This document shows positions 42,055-50,199 of a stretch of 64,000 bases of DNA, in pieces. How positions within the stretch are numbered: position 1 is the stretch's first letter; every line of letters starts with the position of its first letter. The stretch lies in NCBI RefSeq assembly GCF_900111745.1, contig NZ_FOIJ01000005.1:186001-250000 (forward strand), written 5' to 3'. Position numbers and translations under genes: made by a program. A model generated the notes under the pieces. That model was not told the origin of the DNA, did not search any database, and worked only from the letters and a program-made list of their open reading frames with translations. Source of the DNA: Stigmatella erecta. GTDB lineage: Bacteria; Myxococcota; Myxococcia; Myxococcales; Myxococcaceae.

Positions 42055-44022
42055 ATGGAACCGCTGGCGCTGCAGGACCTGGGACCGTGGCTGTCCTCGT
42101 GGGGAGAAGGGTTGTGGCGGGCCACCTGGCAGGGCGCCCTGGCCACGCTGGCCGTGTGGGCGCTGGTGAAGGCGCTGCCGCGCCTGCCGGCCTCGGTGAA
42201 GGCGGGGCTCTGGTGGGCGGTGGCCCTCAAGTGCGTGCTGGCCCTGGGCTGGCCCCGCCCCGTGCCCTTGCCGCTGCTGGCGGCAGAGCCCGCGCGGAGC
42301 CTGCCCGCCGTGTCACCGGAGCCGCTGCCCCGTGCTCCGGTGGTCTTGCCGCAGAGGGTCCTCGGGCGCACGCCGGAGGACGTCACGCCCGTGCGCCAGG
42401 CCCCCCCGCCAGCCGGAGGAGGCTGGGAGGTGGTGCTGGGATGGGGAGCCCTGCTCCTGTTCGCCGGGTGGGCATCGGGGGTGGCCTGGCAGCTGGTCGG
42501 CCACGTGCGCTCGTGGCGGCTGATCCGGGGCATGCGCGAGCGCGCGCGTCCGCTCGCCCATCCGGAGCTGGAGGAGGAGCTGGAGTTCCTTGCCACGGAG
42601 GCAGGGCTGCGCCGTGCGCCGAAGCTGCTCGTGTCCAGCGAGGTGGCCAGTCCGCTGGCCACGGGACTGCTGTCCCCGGTGGTGGTGCTGCCCGTGAAGG
42701 CGGTGGCGGGGATGCCCGTGGAGGCGCTGCGCATGGCGCTGGCGCACGAGGTCGCCCACCTGCGGCGCGGGGATTTGTGGATGGGCTGGGCGCCCGCCTT
42801 CGCGGAGACGGTGCTCTTCTTTCATCCCCTCGTGCGTCAGGCCGCGCGCGAGTACGCCCTGGCCCGGGAGGAGGCGTGTGACGCCGAGGCGCTTCGCCTC
42901 ACCGGCGCCGAGCCCGCGGACTACGGCGAGCTGCTCATCGCCTTCGGAATCATCCGGGCGCCCGGCACGGCCGCGGCCCTGGGCGCATCCGCTCACCTTC
43001 ACGCACTGCACAGGAGGCTTCGCATGTTGGAATCCGTCGATGTCATGTCCCCCCGTCCCCGCCGGTGGCTGAAGGGCGCGCTGTGCCTGCTCGGGGTGGT
43101 GGGGCTCGTGCCCTTCCAGGTCGTCGCGCAGGATGCGCCGCCGGCCCCCGCGGCCAAGGCCGCCACGCCCGCCGTGCCCGCCACGCCCGCCCCCGAAGCC
43201 AACCCCCCGGCGGCGCGCAAGGCCCCGCCCGTACCCCCGGTGCCGCCGGTGCCGCCCCACGTGGGGCGGGTGCCGCCCATGCCCCCGGTGCCGCCGATGC
43301 CACCCCACGCGGGGCGGGTGCCGCCGTTGCCGCCGTTGCCGCCCATGCCCATGGAGGACGACGGGGACAGCTACGTGCTGGTCACGGATGGCTCGGTCAC
43401 GATGTCCGGCACCACGGGGGATCTGCACCTGGCGCGCACCTTCAAGCAGAAGGGCAAGGACCTGCTGTACGTGCGCCAGGGAGGCAAGGGGTTCCTCATC
43501 CGCGATACGAAGACCCTGGAGCAGATCCGCGCGCTGATGAAGGATCCCCAGGCGATGGGCAGCGCCCAGGGCGAGCTGGGAAAGAAGCAGGGCGAGCTGG
43601 GAAAGAAGCAGGGCGAGCTGGGCATGAAGCAGGGGGAGCTGGGCGTGAAGCAGGCGCAGCTCGGGATGAAGCACGCGGAGCTGGCCCAGAAACACGCCCT
43701 GCTGTCGATGGAGCACTCCCGGTTGGAGTCCATCCGGGACGAGGCGGAGCGGACCCGGCTCGAGGCGGAGATGGAGAAGAAGGAGGAGCAGCTCGAGAAG
43801 GAGGAGTCCGGGCTCGCCAAGGAGCAGGAGGCCCTCAGCCGCCAGCAGGAGGCGCTGGGCGCGCAGCAGGAGGCGCTCGGCGAGGAGCAGGAGAAGCTGG
43901 GCGAGGAGCAGGAGAAGCTGGGCCGCCAGCACGAGAAGCAGATGCGCGAGGTGCACACGAAGGTGCGCACCGTCATCGACGGCGCGCTGAAGCAGGGGCT
44001 GGGCGAGCCGCTGCCGTCCTGA
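42055..44022 (+). CDS. M56 (BlaR1-type) membrane metalloprotease with C-terminal heptad-repeat coil
   Basis: 655 aa. N-terminal membrane helices (LATLAVWALVKALP, GLWWAVALKCVLALG, VLGWGALLLFAGWASGVAWQ) flank the cytoplasmic gluzincin domain with zinc motif HEVAHLRRGD (HEVAH 231-235) and EYALAREEACDAEAL (third ligand). Another hydrophobic helix near residue 345 (LKGALCLLGVVGLVPFQVV) leads to the outside, where BlaR1 has a penicillin-binding sensor. Here that domain is absent: instead there is a Pro-rich stretch (PPVPPVPPVPP, about 400-435), a small beta domain (SYVLVTDGSVTMSGTTGD) and then about 13 heptads such as GELGKKQ and QEALGEE forming coiled coil. It should cleave the co-encoded BlaI on an unknown envelope signal. 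AAGGAG precedes the ATG at 42055. Confidence 0.9.
   Translation: MEPLALQDLGPWLSSWGEGLWRATWQGALATLAVWALVKALPRLPASVKAGLWWAVALKCVLALGWPRPVPLPLLAAEPARSLPAVSPEPLPRAPVVLPQRVLGRTPEDVTPVRQAPPPAGGGWEVVLGWGALLLFAGWASGVAWQLVGHVRSWRLIRGMRERARPLAHPELEEELEFLATEAGLRRAPKLLVSSEVASPLATGLLSPVVVLPVKAVAGMPVEALRMALAHEVAHLRRGDLWMGWAPAFAETVLFFHPLVRQAAREYALAREEACDAEALRLTGAEPADYGELLIAFGIIRAPGTAAALGASAHLHALHRRLRMLESVDVMSPRPRRWLKGALCLLGVVGLVPFQVVAQDAPPAPAAKAATPAVPATPAPEANPPAARKAPPVPPVPPVPPHVGRVPPMPPVPPMPPHAGRVPPLPPLPPMPMEDDGDSYVLVTDGSVTMSGTTGDLHLARTFKQKGKDLLYVRQGGKGFLIRDTKTLEQIRALMKDPQAMGSAQGELGKKQGELGKKQGELGMKQGELGVKQAQLGMKHAELAQKHALLSMEHSRLESIRDEAERTRLEAEMEKKEEQLEKEESGLAKEQEALSRQQEALGAQQEALGEEQEKLGEEQEKLGRQHEKQMREVHTKVRTVIDGALKQGLGEPLPS
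43570..43929 (+). repeat. 21-bp tandem repeats encoding heptads in the M56 protein
   Basis: Copies of GGCGAGCTGGGAAAGAAGCA-type 21-mers at 43570-43590 and 43591-43611 are identical, with near-identical copies to 43653 and diverging ones to about 43695. A second block (CAGGAGGCGCTGGGCGCGCA-like units) spans 43825-43929. In protein terms the units are GELGKKQ and QEALGEE. The identity at DNA level implies recent expansion. Confidence 0.8.
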
Positions 44023-44037
44023 GCCTCGCGCCAAGCG

Positions 44038-44754
44038 CTACGGTACGGGCGGCGGGGTGACGCGCACGGTGAGGGTCCGCTCCTCGGGAGGGCTCGAATC
44101 GTCCGTCACCCAGACGTGGAGCAGGAACAGGGTCTCCTCGCTCACGGTGGGCGCCGTCCAGGACATCGTGGCGTGCTCCTCCTCCTCGGGCCCCAGGAGG
44201 GGGGCGAAGTGCCCCAGCGGCGCGGCCGGCAGGAGCTGGCCCCAGGTGAACCAGAGCACGTCCTGCTCCGGATCCTCCGCCTCCACCGTGTAGAGCCCCT
44301 GCTGTCCGGACTCCAGCGTGGTGGGCCCGGTGAGCTCGCCCACGACGGGGGCGCCATCCCGCCAGAAGACGATGACGTAGATGGCCCCCTTGGCGATGCC
44401 GCCCCGTCCGTCCGAGACGGTCACGCTGAGCATGTACTCCCGGTCCCACCGGTGGATGTCGGGGGCGGTCCAGGTGGGGTTGGGCACCCCGGTGTCACTG
44501 AAGGTGCCCGGCATGGCCTGGCCCATGTCCGTCAGGTCCTTCCACTCCCAGATATAGGTGAGCCGGTCATTGTCGGGGTCCGAGGCCTCGACGGACAGGC
44601 GGATGGACGTCTGCTCATCCAGGTCCGTGGCGGAGGCCGTGGGGACGGCGGTGAAGACGGGCGGCCGGTTGGCCACCCCGGGCGTCTCCTCCGCCATTCC
44701 CAACAGTCCCATGAACGCCAACGGCACAATGGATGACAGGAGGTAAGGACGCAC
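44038..44754 (-). CDS. Secreted protein with Ig/PKD-like repeats, 238 aa
   Basis: Short signal peptide (MRPYLLSSIVPLAFMGLLGM, cleavage near AEE). Two tandem beta-sandwich repeats: IRLSVEASDPDNDRLTYIWE with PNPTWTAPD and YMLSVTVSDGRGGIAKGAIY, then LYTVEAEDPEQDVLWFTWGQ with MSWTAPTVSEE and LLHVWVTDDSSPPEERTLTV. The DPDND and VSDG motifs are typical of PKD or cadherin-like domains; no enzyme follows. Probably an adhesion or matrix protein. It ends 15 bp from the convergent M56 gene and is followed on the same strand, going upstream, by PrmA. Confidence 0.8.
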   Translation of the reverse strand: MRPYLLSSIVPLAFMGLLGMAEETPGVANRPPVFTAVPTASATDLDEQTSIRLSVEASDPDNDRLTYIWEWKDLTDMGQAMPGTFSDTGVPNPTWTAPDIHRWDREYMLSVTVSDGRGGIAKGAIYVIVFWRDGAPVVGELTGPTTLESGQQGLYTVEAEDPEQDVLWFTWGQLLPAAPLGHFAPLLGPEEEEHATMSWTAPTVSEETLFLLHVWVTDDSSPPEERTLTVRVTPPPVP

Positions 44755-44847
44755 GGGAGAACCTCGGGGAGGGGGAGAGACGGAGGTTCAGAGAAGATAA
44801 GAAGCGGCGATTTCCAGGCGCGGGGGCCTCCAGTCGGAGCGCACTGT

Positions 44848-45714
44848 TCAGCGGTGGAAGTCCAGCCGCACCCACTCGCCCTGGGCCGCGCCGGGCTCCG
44901 CGATGAGCCCCTGGGCGCGGTAGGCCGCCTCCACCTCCTCCTTCTGGTGCGCGAGCACGCCCGCCAGCACCAGCCGCTCCTTCACCTTGGGCGCGATGAG
45001 CGGGGCCAGGGCGATGAGCGTGTTGGCCAGGATGTTGGCCACCACCAGATCGAACGTGCCCGGCACCTGCTCCAGCCCCTTGCCGGACAGCTCCACGTCC
45101 GGGGTGGCGTTGACGGCGGCGTTCTCCAGGGAGAGCTCCACCGAGGTGGGATCATTGTCGGTGCCCACCACGCGCCCGGCGCCCAGCTTCTTGGCCGCGA
45201 TGGCCAGCACGCCCGTGCCCGTGCCCACGTCCAGCACGCTCGCGCCGGGGTGCGTGGCCATGTACGTGTCGATGGCGGCCAGGCACAGGGAGGTGGTGGG
45301 GTGGTCTCCGGTGCCGAAGGCCATCTTCGGCTCGATGACGATGCGCGTGCGGTCCTGGGGCGCGCTGGCGGCCTCCCAGGGCGGCCCGACCCACAGGCGC
45401 CCCACCTGCACGGACTTGATGAGCGCCTTCCACGCGTTGCTCCAGTCCTGCTGGGGCTTCTCCTCCAGGAGGAGGCGGGCCTCGGAGAAGTCCTCGGCCA
45501 CCTGGGCGCGGGCGGCCTCGGCGGCCTCCGCGTCCTCGAAGTAGGCGATGACGATGGCCTCGCCGGGGTTGGGGCCGCGCACGCCGGGCATGGGAGGGGC
45601 CTCCCGGTCTCGCACCTCGAGGCCCGTGGCACCCGCCTCGTGGAGCACATCCTGGACGGACTCGGACTGGGCCTCCGGCAACTCCACGGTGAGGGACAAA
45701 TAGGTCTGGGACAT
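44848..45714 (-). CDS. prmA: Ribosomal protein L11 methyltransferase
   Basis: 288 aa, cytosolic SAM-dependent enzyme that trimethylates ribosomal protein L11. N-terminal recognition domain (YLSLTVELPEAQSESVQDVL, GATGLEVRDREA); catalytic domain with motif I VLDVGTGTGVLAIAAKKLGA, KMAFGTGDHPTTSLCLAAID before it, VGTDNDPTSVELSLENAAVN (motif II) and LVVANILANTLIALAPLI (NPPY-like motif). These are complete. AAAGGG lies 5 nt before the ATG at 45714. The gene is divergent from the lipoprotein pair at 45755. Confidence 0.95.
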   Translation of the reverse strand: MSQTYLSLTVELPEAQSESVQDVLHEAGATGLEVRDREAPPMPGVRGPNPGEAIVIAYFEDAEAAEAARAQVAEDFSEARLLLEEKPQQDWSNAWKALIKSVQVGRLWVGPPWEAASAPQDRTRIVIEPKMAFGTGDHPTTSLCLAAIDTYMATHPGASVLDVGTGTGVLAIAAKKLGAGRVVGTDNDPTSVELSLENAAVNATPDVELSGKGLEQVPGTFDLVVANILANTLIALAPLIAPKVKERLVLAGVLAHQKEEVEAAYRAQGLIAEPGAAQGEWVRLDFHR

Positions 45715-45754
45715 GGGGGCCCTTTATCCCTGGTGTGGCTATGGTGGAAGGGCC

Positions 45755-46117
45755 ATGAGACTGCTCGCCCTGGGGGCGCTTGCCCTGGTGTTTGCCTGCG
45801 GGGGGCCGCCCGCGCCCGATGCCGCGCTCTGCCGCGATGTGCTCGCCCGGGTGTGCCTGGCGCGGAGCTGTCCCGGCGTGGGCGAGCCGCTCGGGCTCGG
45901 CATGGGCGGCTGCCAGGCCACGCTGGAGGCGCGCACGGGGTGTGGCGACGAGGCCTTCGTCCTCTCGGAGCCCTCGCGCGAGCGGCTCCTGTTCTGCCGC
46001 CAGCCCCTGGTCCGGCGCGGCACGGATCCCGGCAAGGCGCCCACCTGCGGCGAGGTGGCGGAAGCCTTCCGGGACTGTCCGGACCTGGCCGCCTTCCTCC
46101 AGGAGGGGGCTCCATGA
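45755..46117 (+). CDS. Small cysteine-containing lipoprotein, 120 aa
   Basis: Lipoprotein signal MRLLALGALALVFACGG (lipobox VFAC). The mature part has seven further cysteines in pairs (LCRDVLARVCLARSCPG, GCQATLEARTGCGDE, CRQPLVRRG, CGEVAEAFRDCPDL), suggesting a disulfide-stabilised periplasmic or outer-membrane-attached domain of unknown function. GGAAGG lies 5 nt before the ATG at 45755. Its stop overlaps the start of the next lipoprotein gene (ATGA), so the two are translationally coupled and probably act together. No named family. Confidence 0.8.
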   Translation: MRLLALGALALVFACGGPPAPDAALCRDVLARVCLARSCPGVGEPLGLGMGGCQATLEARTGCGDEAFVLSEPSRERLLFCRQPLVRRGTDPGKAPTCGEVAEAFRDCPDLAAFLQEGAP

Positions 46118-47382
46118 GGTGGAAGGGTGGGGGGGCGGTGGGGCTGGCGCTGATGGCGGGGTGCGCGCCGATTCCGCTGGAGCGCCGGGTGGAGCGAGGG
46201 CCTCTGCTGCGCACCTATACGCAGGAGGTGGCGCTCGGGGAGCGGACGCTGGCGGCGGAGGTGGAGGCGCGCTGGCCCCGGCTCACCTTCCGGTTCCTCG
46301 CCGCGGAGGTGTGCCGCACCGAGCAGCACGAGGAGTTCATCGAGCACGTCATCACCGAGCAGTACGACGCCTCCGCGGCCCCCGCCCTCAGTGCCGGGGC
46401 GGTGAACACTGCGGTGGGGGGCCTCCTGTTGCTGGCCCGGCCGCTGTTCTCGAATGCGCCGGACCGGAAGGAGATCGACCGCGAGGGCCACTATGGGCCC
46501 TCGGCCCGGAAGAGGGCCACGGTGTGGGGCGGGGCCTTGGTGGTGCTCGGGGTGCCATCGCTGGTGACCGGCATCGTCCAGACCCTGCGCTCCGGGGCGC
46601 GGACGGAGACGCGCAAGGGCGACACCGTGGTGAGCCTGCGCGAGGCTCCGTGCCGTGTACTGCCCGCGAATGGCACGGTGGAGTTCGCGGGCGGGGTGGG
46701 GGCGCCACCGGCTCCCCGGGAGACGGCGGACGGGACCCTGTCGCTCACGGCGGAGGAGATCCAGGGCATGCACTTCGCGGGGGTGCTGCTGGACGGGACA
46801 CCCGCGCTCCTCTCCAGCGAGGCTCAGGAACGGGTGACGAACTTCCGGGTCTGTGCCCGGCTGTTGACGGAGCCGGTGCCGGCCGCGGAGTGGGCACGTG
46901 CGGGCGTGGGGCCGCTTCACGCCCTGCGCCAGCAGGTGGCGGACTGTGAAGGCATTCCGGAGGCGCCGGTGGCCGATCGGCTGCGCGCGCTCGACGAGGC
47001 GCTCGCGGCACAGGCGCACCCTCAGGAGGAGCCGGGAGCGCCCCGCGTGGGCTCCTTCGAGGAAGCGCTGGCGGCCTACAGGCCCTTGTTGCACCTCACG
47101 CCAGACAGCGCAGCACTGTCGCGGCTGGAAGAACCCGAAGCGCTCCAGGGCCAGGCGCTGGTGCTGCGCGGCGTGCTGGAGCGCTACGAAGGGCAGAACA
47201 TCGCCGTGGTGCAGGTGGGCCCCACGCGCGTGCTGGTCTTCCTGGGTGAGAACCCGCCCTGGGGCACCGGCGCGCCCCGGGGCTCACGGGTGGAACTGGT
47301 GGGAGTGGTGATGGGCCGCCAGCGGCTCGGGACGCTGGAGTCTCCCCTGGTGCGCGCGGTGTGGATGCGAACCGCGCTCTGA
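46114..47382 (+). CDS. Lipoprotein with two membrane helices, 422 aa, function unknown
   Basis: Lipoprotein signal GAVGLALMAGCAPIP (lipobox MAGC). Then LGERTLAAEVEARWPRLTF, two hydrophobic stretches in the first half (GAVNTAVGGLLLLARPLF and ATVWGGALVVLGVPSLVTGI) and a long polar C-terminal domain with SFEEALAAYRPLLHLTPDSA and QALVLRGVLERYEGQNIAVV, VGVVMGRQRLGTL, which resembles an OB-like barrel at the end. ATG at 46114 overlaps the preceding stop by 4 nt. I do not recognise a family. The surrounding convergent M16 protease gene is probably unrelated. Confidence 0.8.
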   Translation: MRWKGGGAVGLALMAGCAPIPLERRVERGPLLRTYTQEVALGERTLAAEVEARWPRLTFRFLAAEVCRTEQHEEFIEHVITEQYDASAAPALSAGAVNTAVGGLLLLARPLFSNAPDRKEIDREGHYGPSARKRATVWGGALVVLGVPSLVTGIVQTLRSGARTETRKGDTVVSLREAPCRVLPANGTVEFAGGVGAPPAPRETADGTLSLTAEEIQGMHFAGVLLDGTPALLSSEAQERVTNFRVCARLLTEPVPAAEWARAGVGPLHALRQQVADCEGIPEAPVADRLRALDEALAAQAHPQEEPGAPRVGSFEEALAAYRPLLHLTPDSAALSRLEEPEALQGQALVLRGVLERYEGQNIAVVQVGPTRVLVFLGENPPWGTGAPRGSRVELVGVVMGRQRLGTLESPLVRAVWMRTAL

Positions 47383-47407
47383 ACCCAGGAAGACTCCGGA
47401 GGCAGCG

Positions 47408-50008
47408 TCACGGCCCGACGATGGCGAGCGTGCTCCGGTTGAAGTCGATGACCCGGCGCGCGACAGCACGGACATCCTCGGCCGTCACCGCCGCCACCCG
47501 CTCCGCGTAGTGCAGGAAGTTCTCCTGGCCCAGGCCGTAGCAGGCATCCAGGGCGATGATCGCCGCCCGGGCCCCGTTGCGCTGCAGGCCAATCTCGTGC
47601 GTGCCGATGAGGTGCTGCTTGGCGCTCGCCAGCTCCGCCTCGGGCACGGGCTCATCCCGCACGCGCTCCAACTCCGTGCGGATGCCCGCCAGGGCCGCGT
47701 CCAGCTTCTCGGGGCTTGTGCCCATGTAGACCGCGAAGTAGCCCGGATCCACGCCCTCCACCGAGAAGCTGCTGACGCTGTACGCCATGGAGCGCTTGTC
47801 GCGCAGCTCGATGAAGAGCCGCCCGCCCTGGCCCGACAGCAACGTGGAGAGCACCTCCAGCGAGTGCCGCCACGGATCCGTGATGCGTGCCCCCTGGAAG
47901 CCCAGCACCAGATGCGCCTGCGCCCGCGCCAGCACGCGCTTTTCCTGGCGCGCCGACTCGGGCGCTGCCTCCAGGGGCACCTGCGGCGCCGCGGCCGCCC
48001 GGCCCTTCGAGGTGCCGAAGCACTCCCGCGCCAGCGCCACCACCTCGTCCGCCTTCACATCGCCCACCACGCTCAGCGTGAGCTGGGACGGATCCATGTG
48101 CGCCGCGTGCCAGGCGCTCAGCGCCTCGGGGCCCAGCTTCTCCACCGAACCCGTCTCGCCCTGCGAGGGCATGCGGTAGGGGTGTGTGCGGAACAGTGTC
48201 TTGTTGAAGAGCTCGAAGGCCAGGCTCGACGGCTTGTCCTCGCGCGTGAGGATGTCCTGCAAGAGCAGGCCGCGCTCGCGCTTCACCTCGGCCTCCGGGA
48301 AGGCCGGGTTCAGCAAGCAGTCGGCGAAGAGCCGGAAGGCGGGCTCGAAGTGCTTCGACAGGAACTCGCCCCGCATGCCCACCGAATTGCGCCCTCCCTG
48401 TCCGGAGAGCGAGCCCGCGTACGCGTCGATGAGGTGGGAAATCTCCTCCGCGTCATGGGTGGGCGTGCCGCGGGTGAGGGTGCGCCCCAGGAGCGTGGTG
48501 ATGCCGTTGTCCGCTGCCGTCTCGTAGCGCAGGCCACCTGGGAACACCGCTCGCACGGCGAACAGGGGCACGGCGCGCTCCTCGCGGATGAGCAGGCGCG
48601 CTCCCGAGGGCAGCCGCTCCTCCACCACCTTCGCCGCGCTCACCGCCGAGGTACGCCCCAGGCGCATGGGCGGCCCGGCCACCACCTTGGGCGCGCGGCG
48701 CTCCGCCTTCAACGTGGGCGCTTCGTGCTGCACCTGGTCGAGGAGGTCCTGCGCCTGGGCCTCATCGAAGGCCGTGCCGCGCGGCAACAGCCCCGTGAGC
48801 ACCGCGTTCTCGAAGCGCAGGTAGCGCTCGGCCACGGCCCGCACATCCTCCGGGGTGAGCCGGGCCACCGCCTCGTAGTAGCGCGCCTCCGCCTCCAGCC
48901 CATCCATGCTGGACTGGTAGTAGCCCAGCTTGCGCGCCAGCCCCTGCACCGTCTCGCGCTGGTAGACGGCCTCCGCCTCGATGAGCGCCTTCACCGTGGC
49001 GAGCTCCTCCCCGGCCACGGGCTGCGTGCGCAGCCCGGCCAGCACCCGCGCCGTCTCCTCCAAGGCGCTGGCCAGGTTCTCCGGCGGCAGGGTGAGCGAC
49101 GCGGTGAACAGGCCGGCATCCCGCGGCGTGTACGCCGAGGCGTGGATGTCGTTGACGAGGCTCCGCTTGCGTTTGACCTCCAGCGCCAGCCGGGACGAGT
49201 CCCCCTGGCCCGCCAGCATCGCCAGCACGTCCAGGGCGGGCACGTCCGGGTGGCTCGCCTGCGGAATGGCGAAGCCCAGGTGCAGGTAGGCCTCCTTCAC
49301 CTCATCCTGGCGCAGCAGCAGGCGGCGGCCGGTGGCGGTGGGCTCGGCCGCCCGGGGTTTCAGCCCCTCGAAGGGCCGGCCCCAATCCCCGCCGAAAATT
49401 TCCTCCACCCACTGCCGCAGCTCCGCTTCCTTCAGGTCTCCCACCACCGAGAGCACCAGGTTCTTCGGCGCGTAATAGCGGTGGTAGAACTCCAGCACCT
49501 TCTCGCGCGTGAAGCTGCGCACGCTCTCCTCGGTGCCGATGACGGGGTGCCGGTACGGATGGACCGCATAGGCGGTGGAGAACAAGTCCCGCGAGGCGCG
49601 CCGGGAGGGGGTGTCCTGGCTGCGCTTGATTTCCTCGCACACCACCTCGCGCTCACGGGCCAGCTCCTCCGCGTCGAACGCGGAGCTCCGCACCGCATCT
49701 CCCAGGATGTCCAACCCCATCCGGGCGAACTGGCTGGCGATGACGATGTGGTAGACCGTCTGGTCGAAGGACGTCCAGGCGTTGATTTCGCCGCCATGGG
49801 CCTCCACGTCCCGGGCAATCTCTCCGGGCCCCCGGCGCGCCGTCCCCTTGAAGAGCATGTGCTCGTGCAGGTGGGCGAGGCCCGCCTGGTCCGGCCGCTC
49901 ATCGGCGCTGCCGACCTTCACCCAGACCTGGAAGGCCGCGACCTTGGCGGCATGCTGCTCCTCGAAGACGACGGTGAGCCCGTTGGGAAGGGCGTAGCGC
50001 AAGGGCAT
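47408..50008 (-). CDS. M16-family (pitrilysin-like) zinc metallopeptidase, two-domain
   Basis: 866 aa. Inverted zinc motif HLHEH at residues 46-50 (H46-x-x-E49-H50) with the downstream Glu in AREREVVCEEIKRSQDTPSR. N-terminal active half and C-terminal half with the arginine/tyrosine motif (ELRDKRSMAYSVSSFSVEG) form the full clamshell, and a second N-domain repeat RLLIREERAVPLFAVRAVFP starts about residue 480. Substrates are peptides entering the chamber. No clear signal peptide is seen from the chosen ATG at 50008; an upstream frame extension of 43 codons is less likely to be coding. Ordinary length for fused M16 proteins. Confidence 0.93.
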   Translation of the reverse strand: MPLRYALPNGLTVVFEEQHAAKVAAFQVWVKVGSADERPDQAGLAHLHEHMLFKGTARRGPGEIARDVEAHGGEINAWTSFDQTVYHIVIASQFARMGLDILGDAVRSSAFDAEELAREREVVCEEIKRSQDTPSRRASRDLFSTAYAVHPYRHPVIGTEESVRSFTREKVLEFYHRYYAPKNLVLSVVGDLKEAELRQWVEEIFGGDWGRPFEGLKPRAAEPTATGRRLLLRQDEVKEAYLHLGFAIPQASHPDVPALDVLAMLAGQGDSSRLALEVKRKRSLVNDIHASAYTPRDAGLFTASLTLPPENLASALEETARVLAGLRTQPVAGEELATVKALIEAEAVYQRETVQGLARKLGYYQSSMDGLEAEARYYEAVARLTPEDVRAVAERYLRFENAVLTGLLPRGTAFDEAQAQDLLDQVQHEAPTLKAERRAPKVVAGPPMRLGRTSAVSAAKVVEERLPSGARLLIREERAVPLFAVRAVFPGGLRYETAADNGITTLLGRTLTRGTPTHDAEEISHLIDAYAGSLSGQGGRNSVGMRGEFLSKHFEPAFRLFADCLLNPAFPEAEVKRERGLLLQDILTREDKPSSLAFELFNKTLFRTHPYRMPSQGETGSVEKLGPEALSAWHAAHMDPSQLTLSVVGDVKADEVVALARECFGTSKGRAAAAPQVPLEAAPESARQEKRVLARAQAHLVLGFQGARITDPWRHSLEVLSTLLSGQGGRLFIELRDKRSMAYSVSSFSVEGVDPGYFAVYMGTSPEKLDAALAGIRTELERVRDEPVPEAELASAKQHLIGTHEIGLQRNGARAAIIALDACYGLGQENFLHYAERVAAVTAEDVRAVARRVIDFNRSTLAIVGP

Positions 50009-50199
50009 GGAAGCGTCCAAAGCGGGGACCCCACCTGTACGGAACCCAGGCAGGGTGTGGGTTTCACCTGACTGAGTAACGCCTGGGCCGCCCCCTGGCG
50101 AGCCAGAAGCACGTCCGGAACCCCTCCAGCAGGCCATGCGTCCGATATCGGCCTGTGTAGTTGGAGAACACCCCGGACGGGGGCTAACCTGTGATTCTC

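Noticed and set aside
44854-46113. Extension of the lipoprotein frame to 44854 (420 extra codons)
   Set aside because: Runs antisense to prmA; the ATGA start at 46114 and lipobox are convincing.
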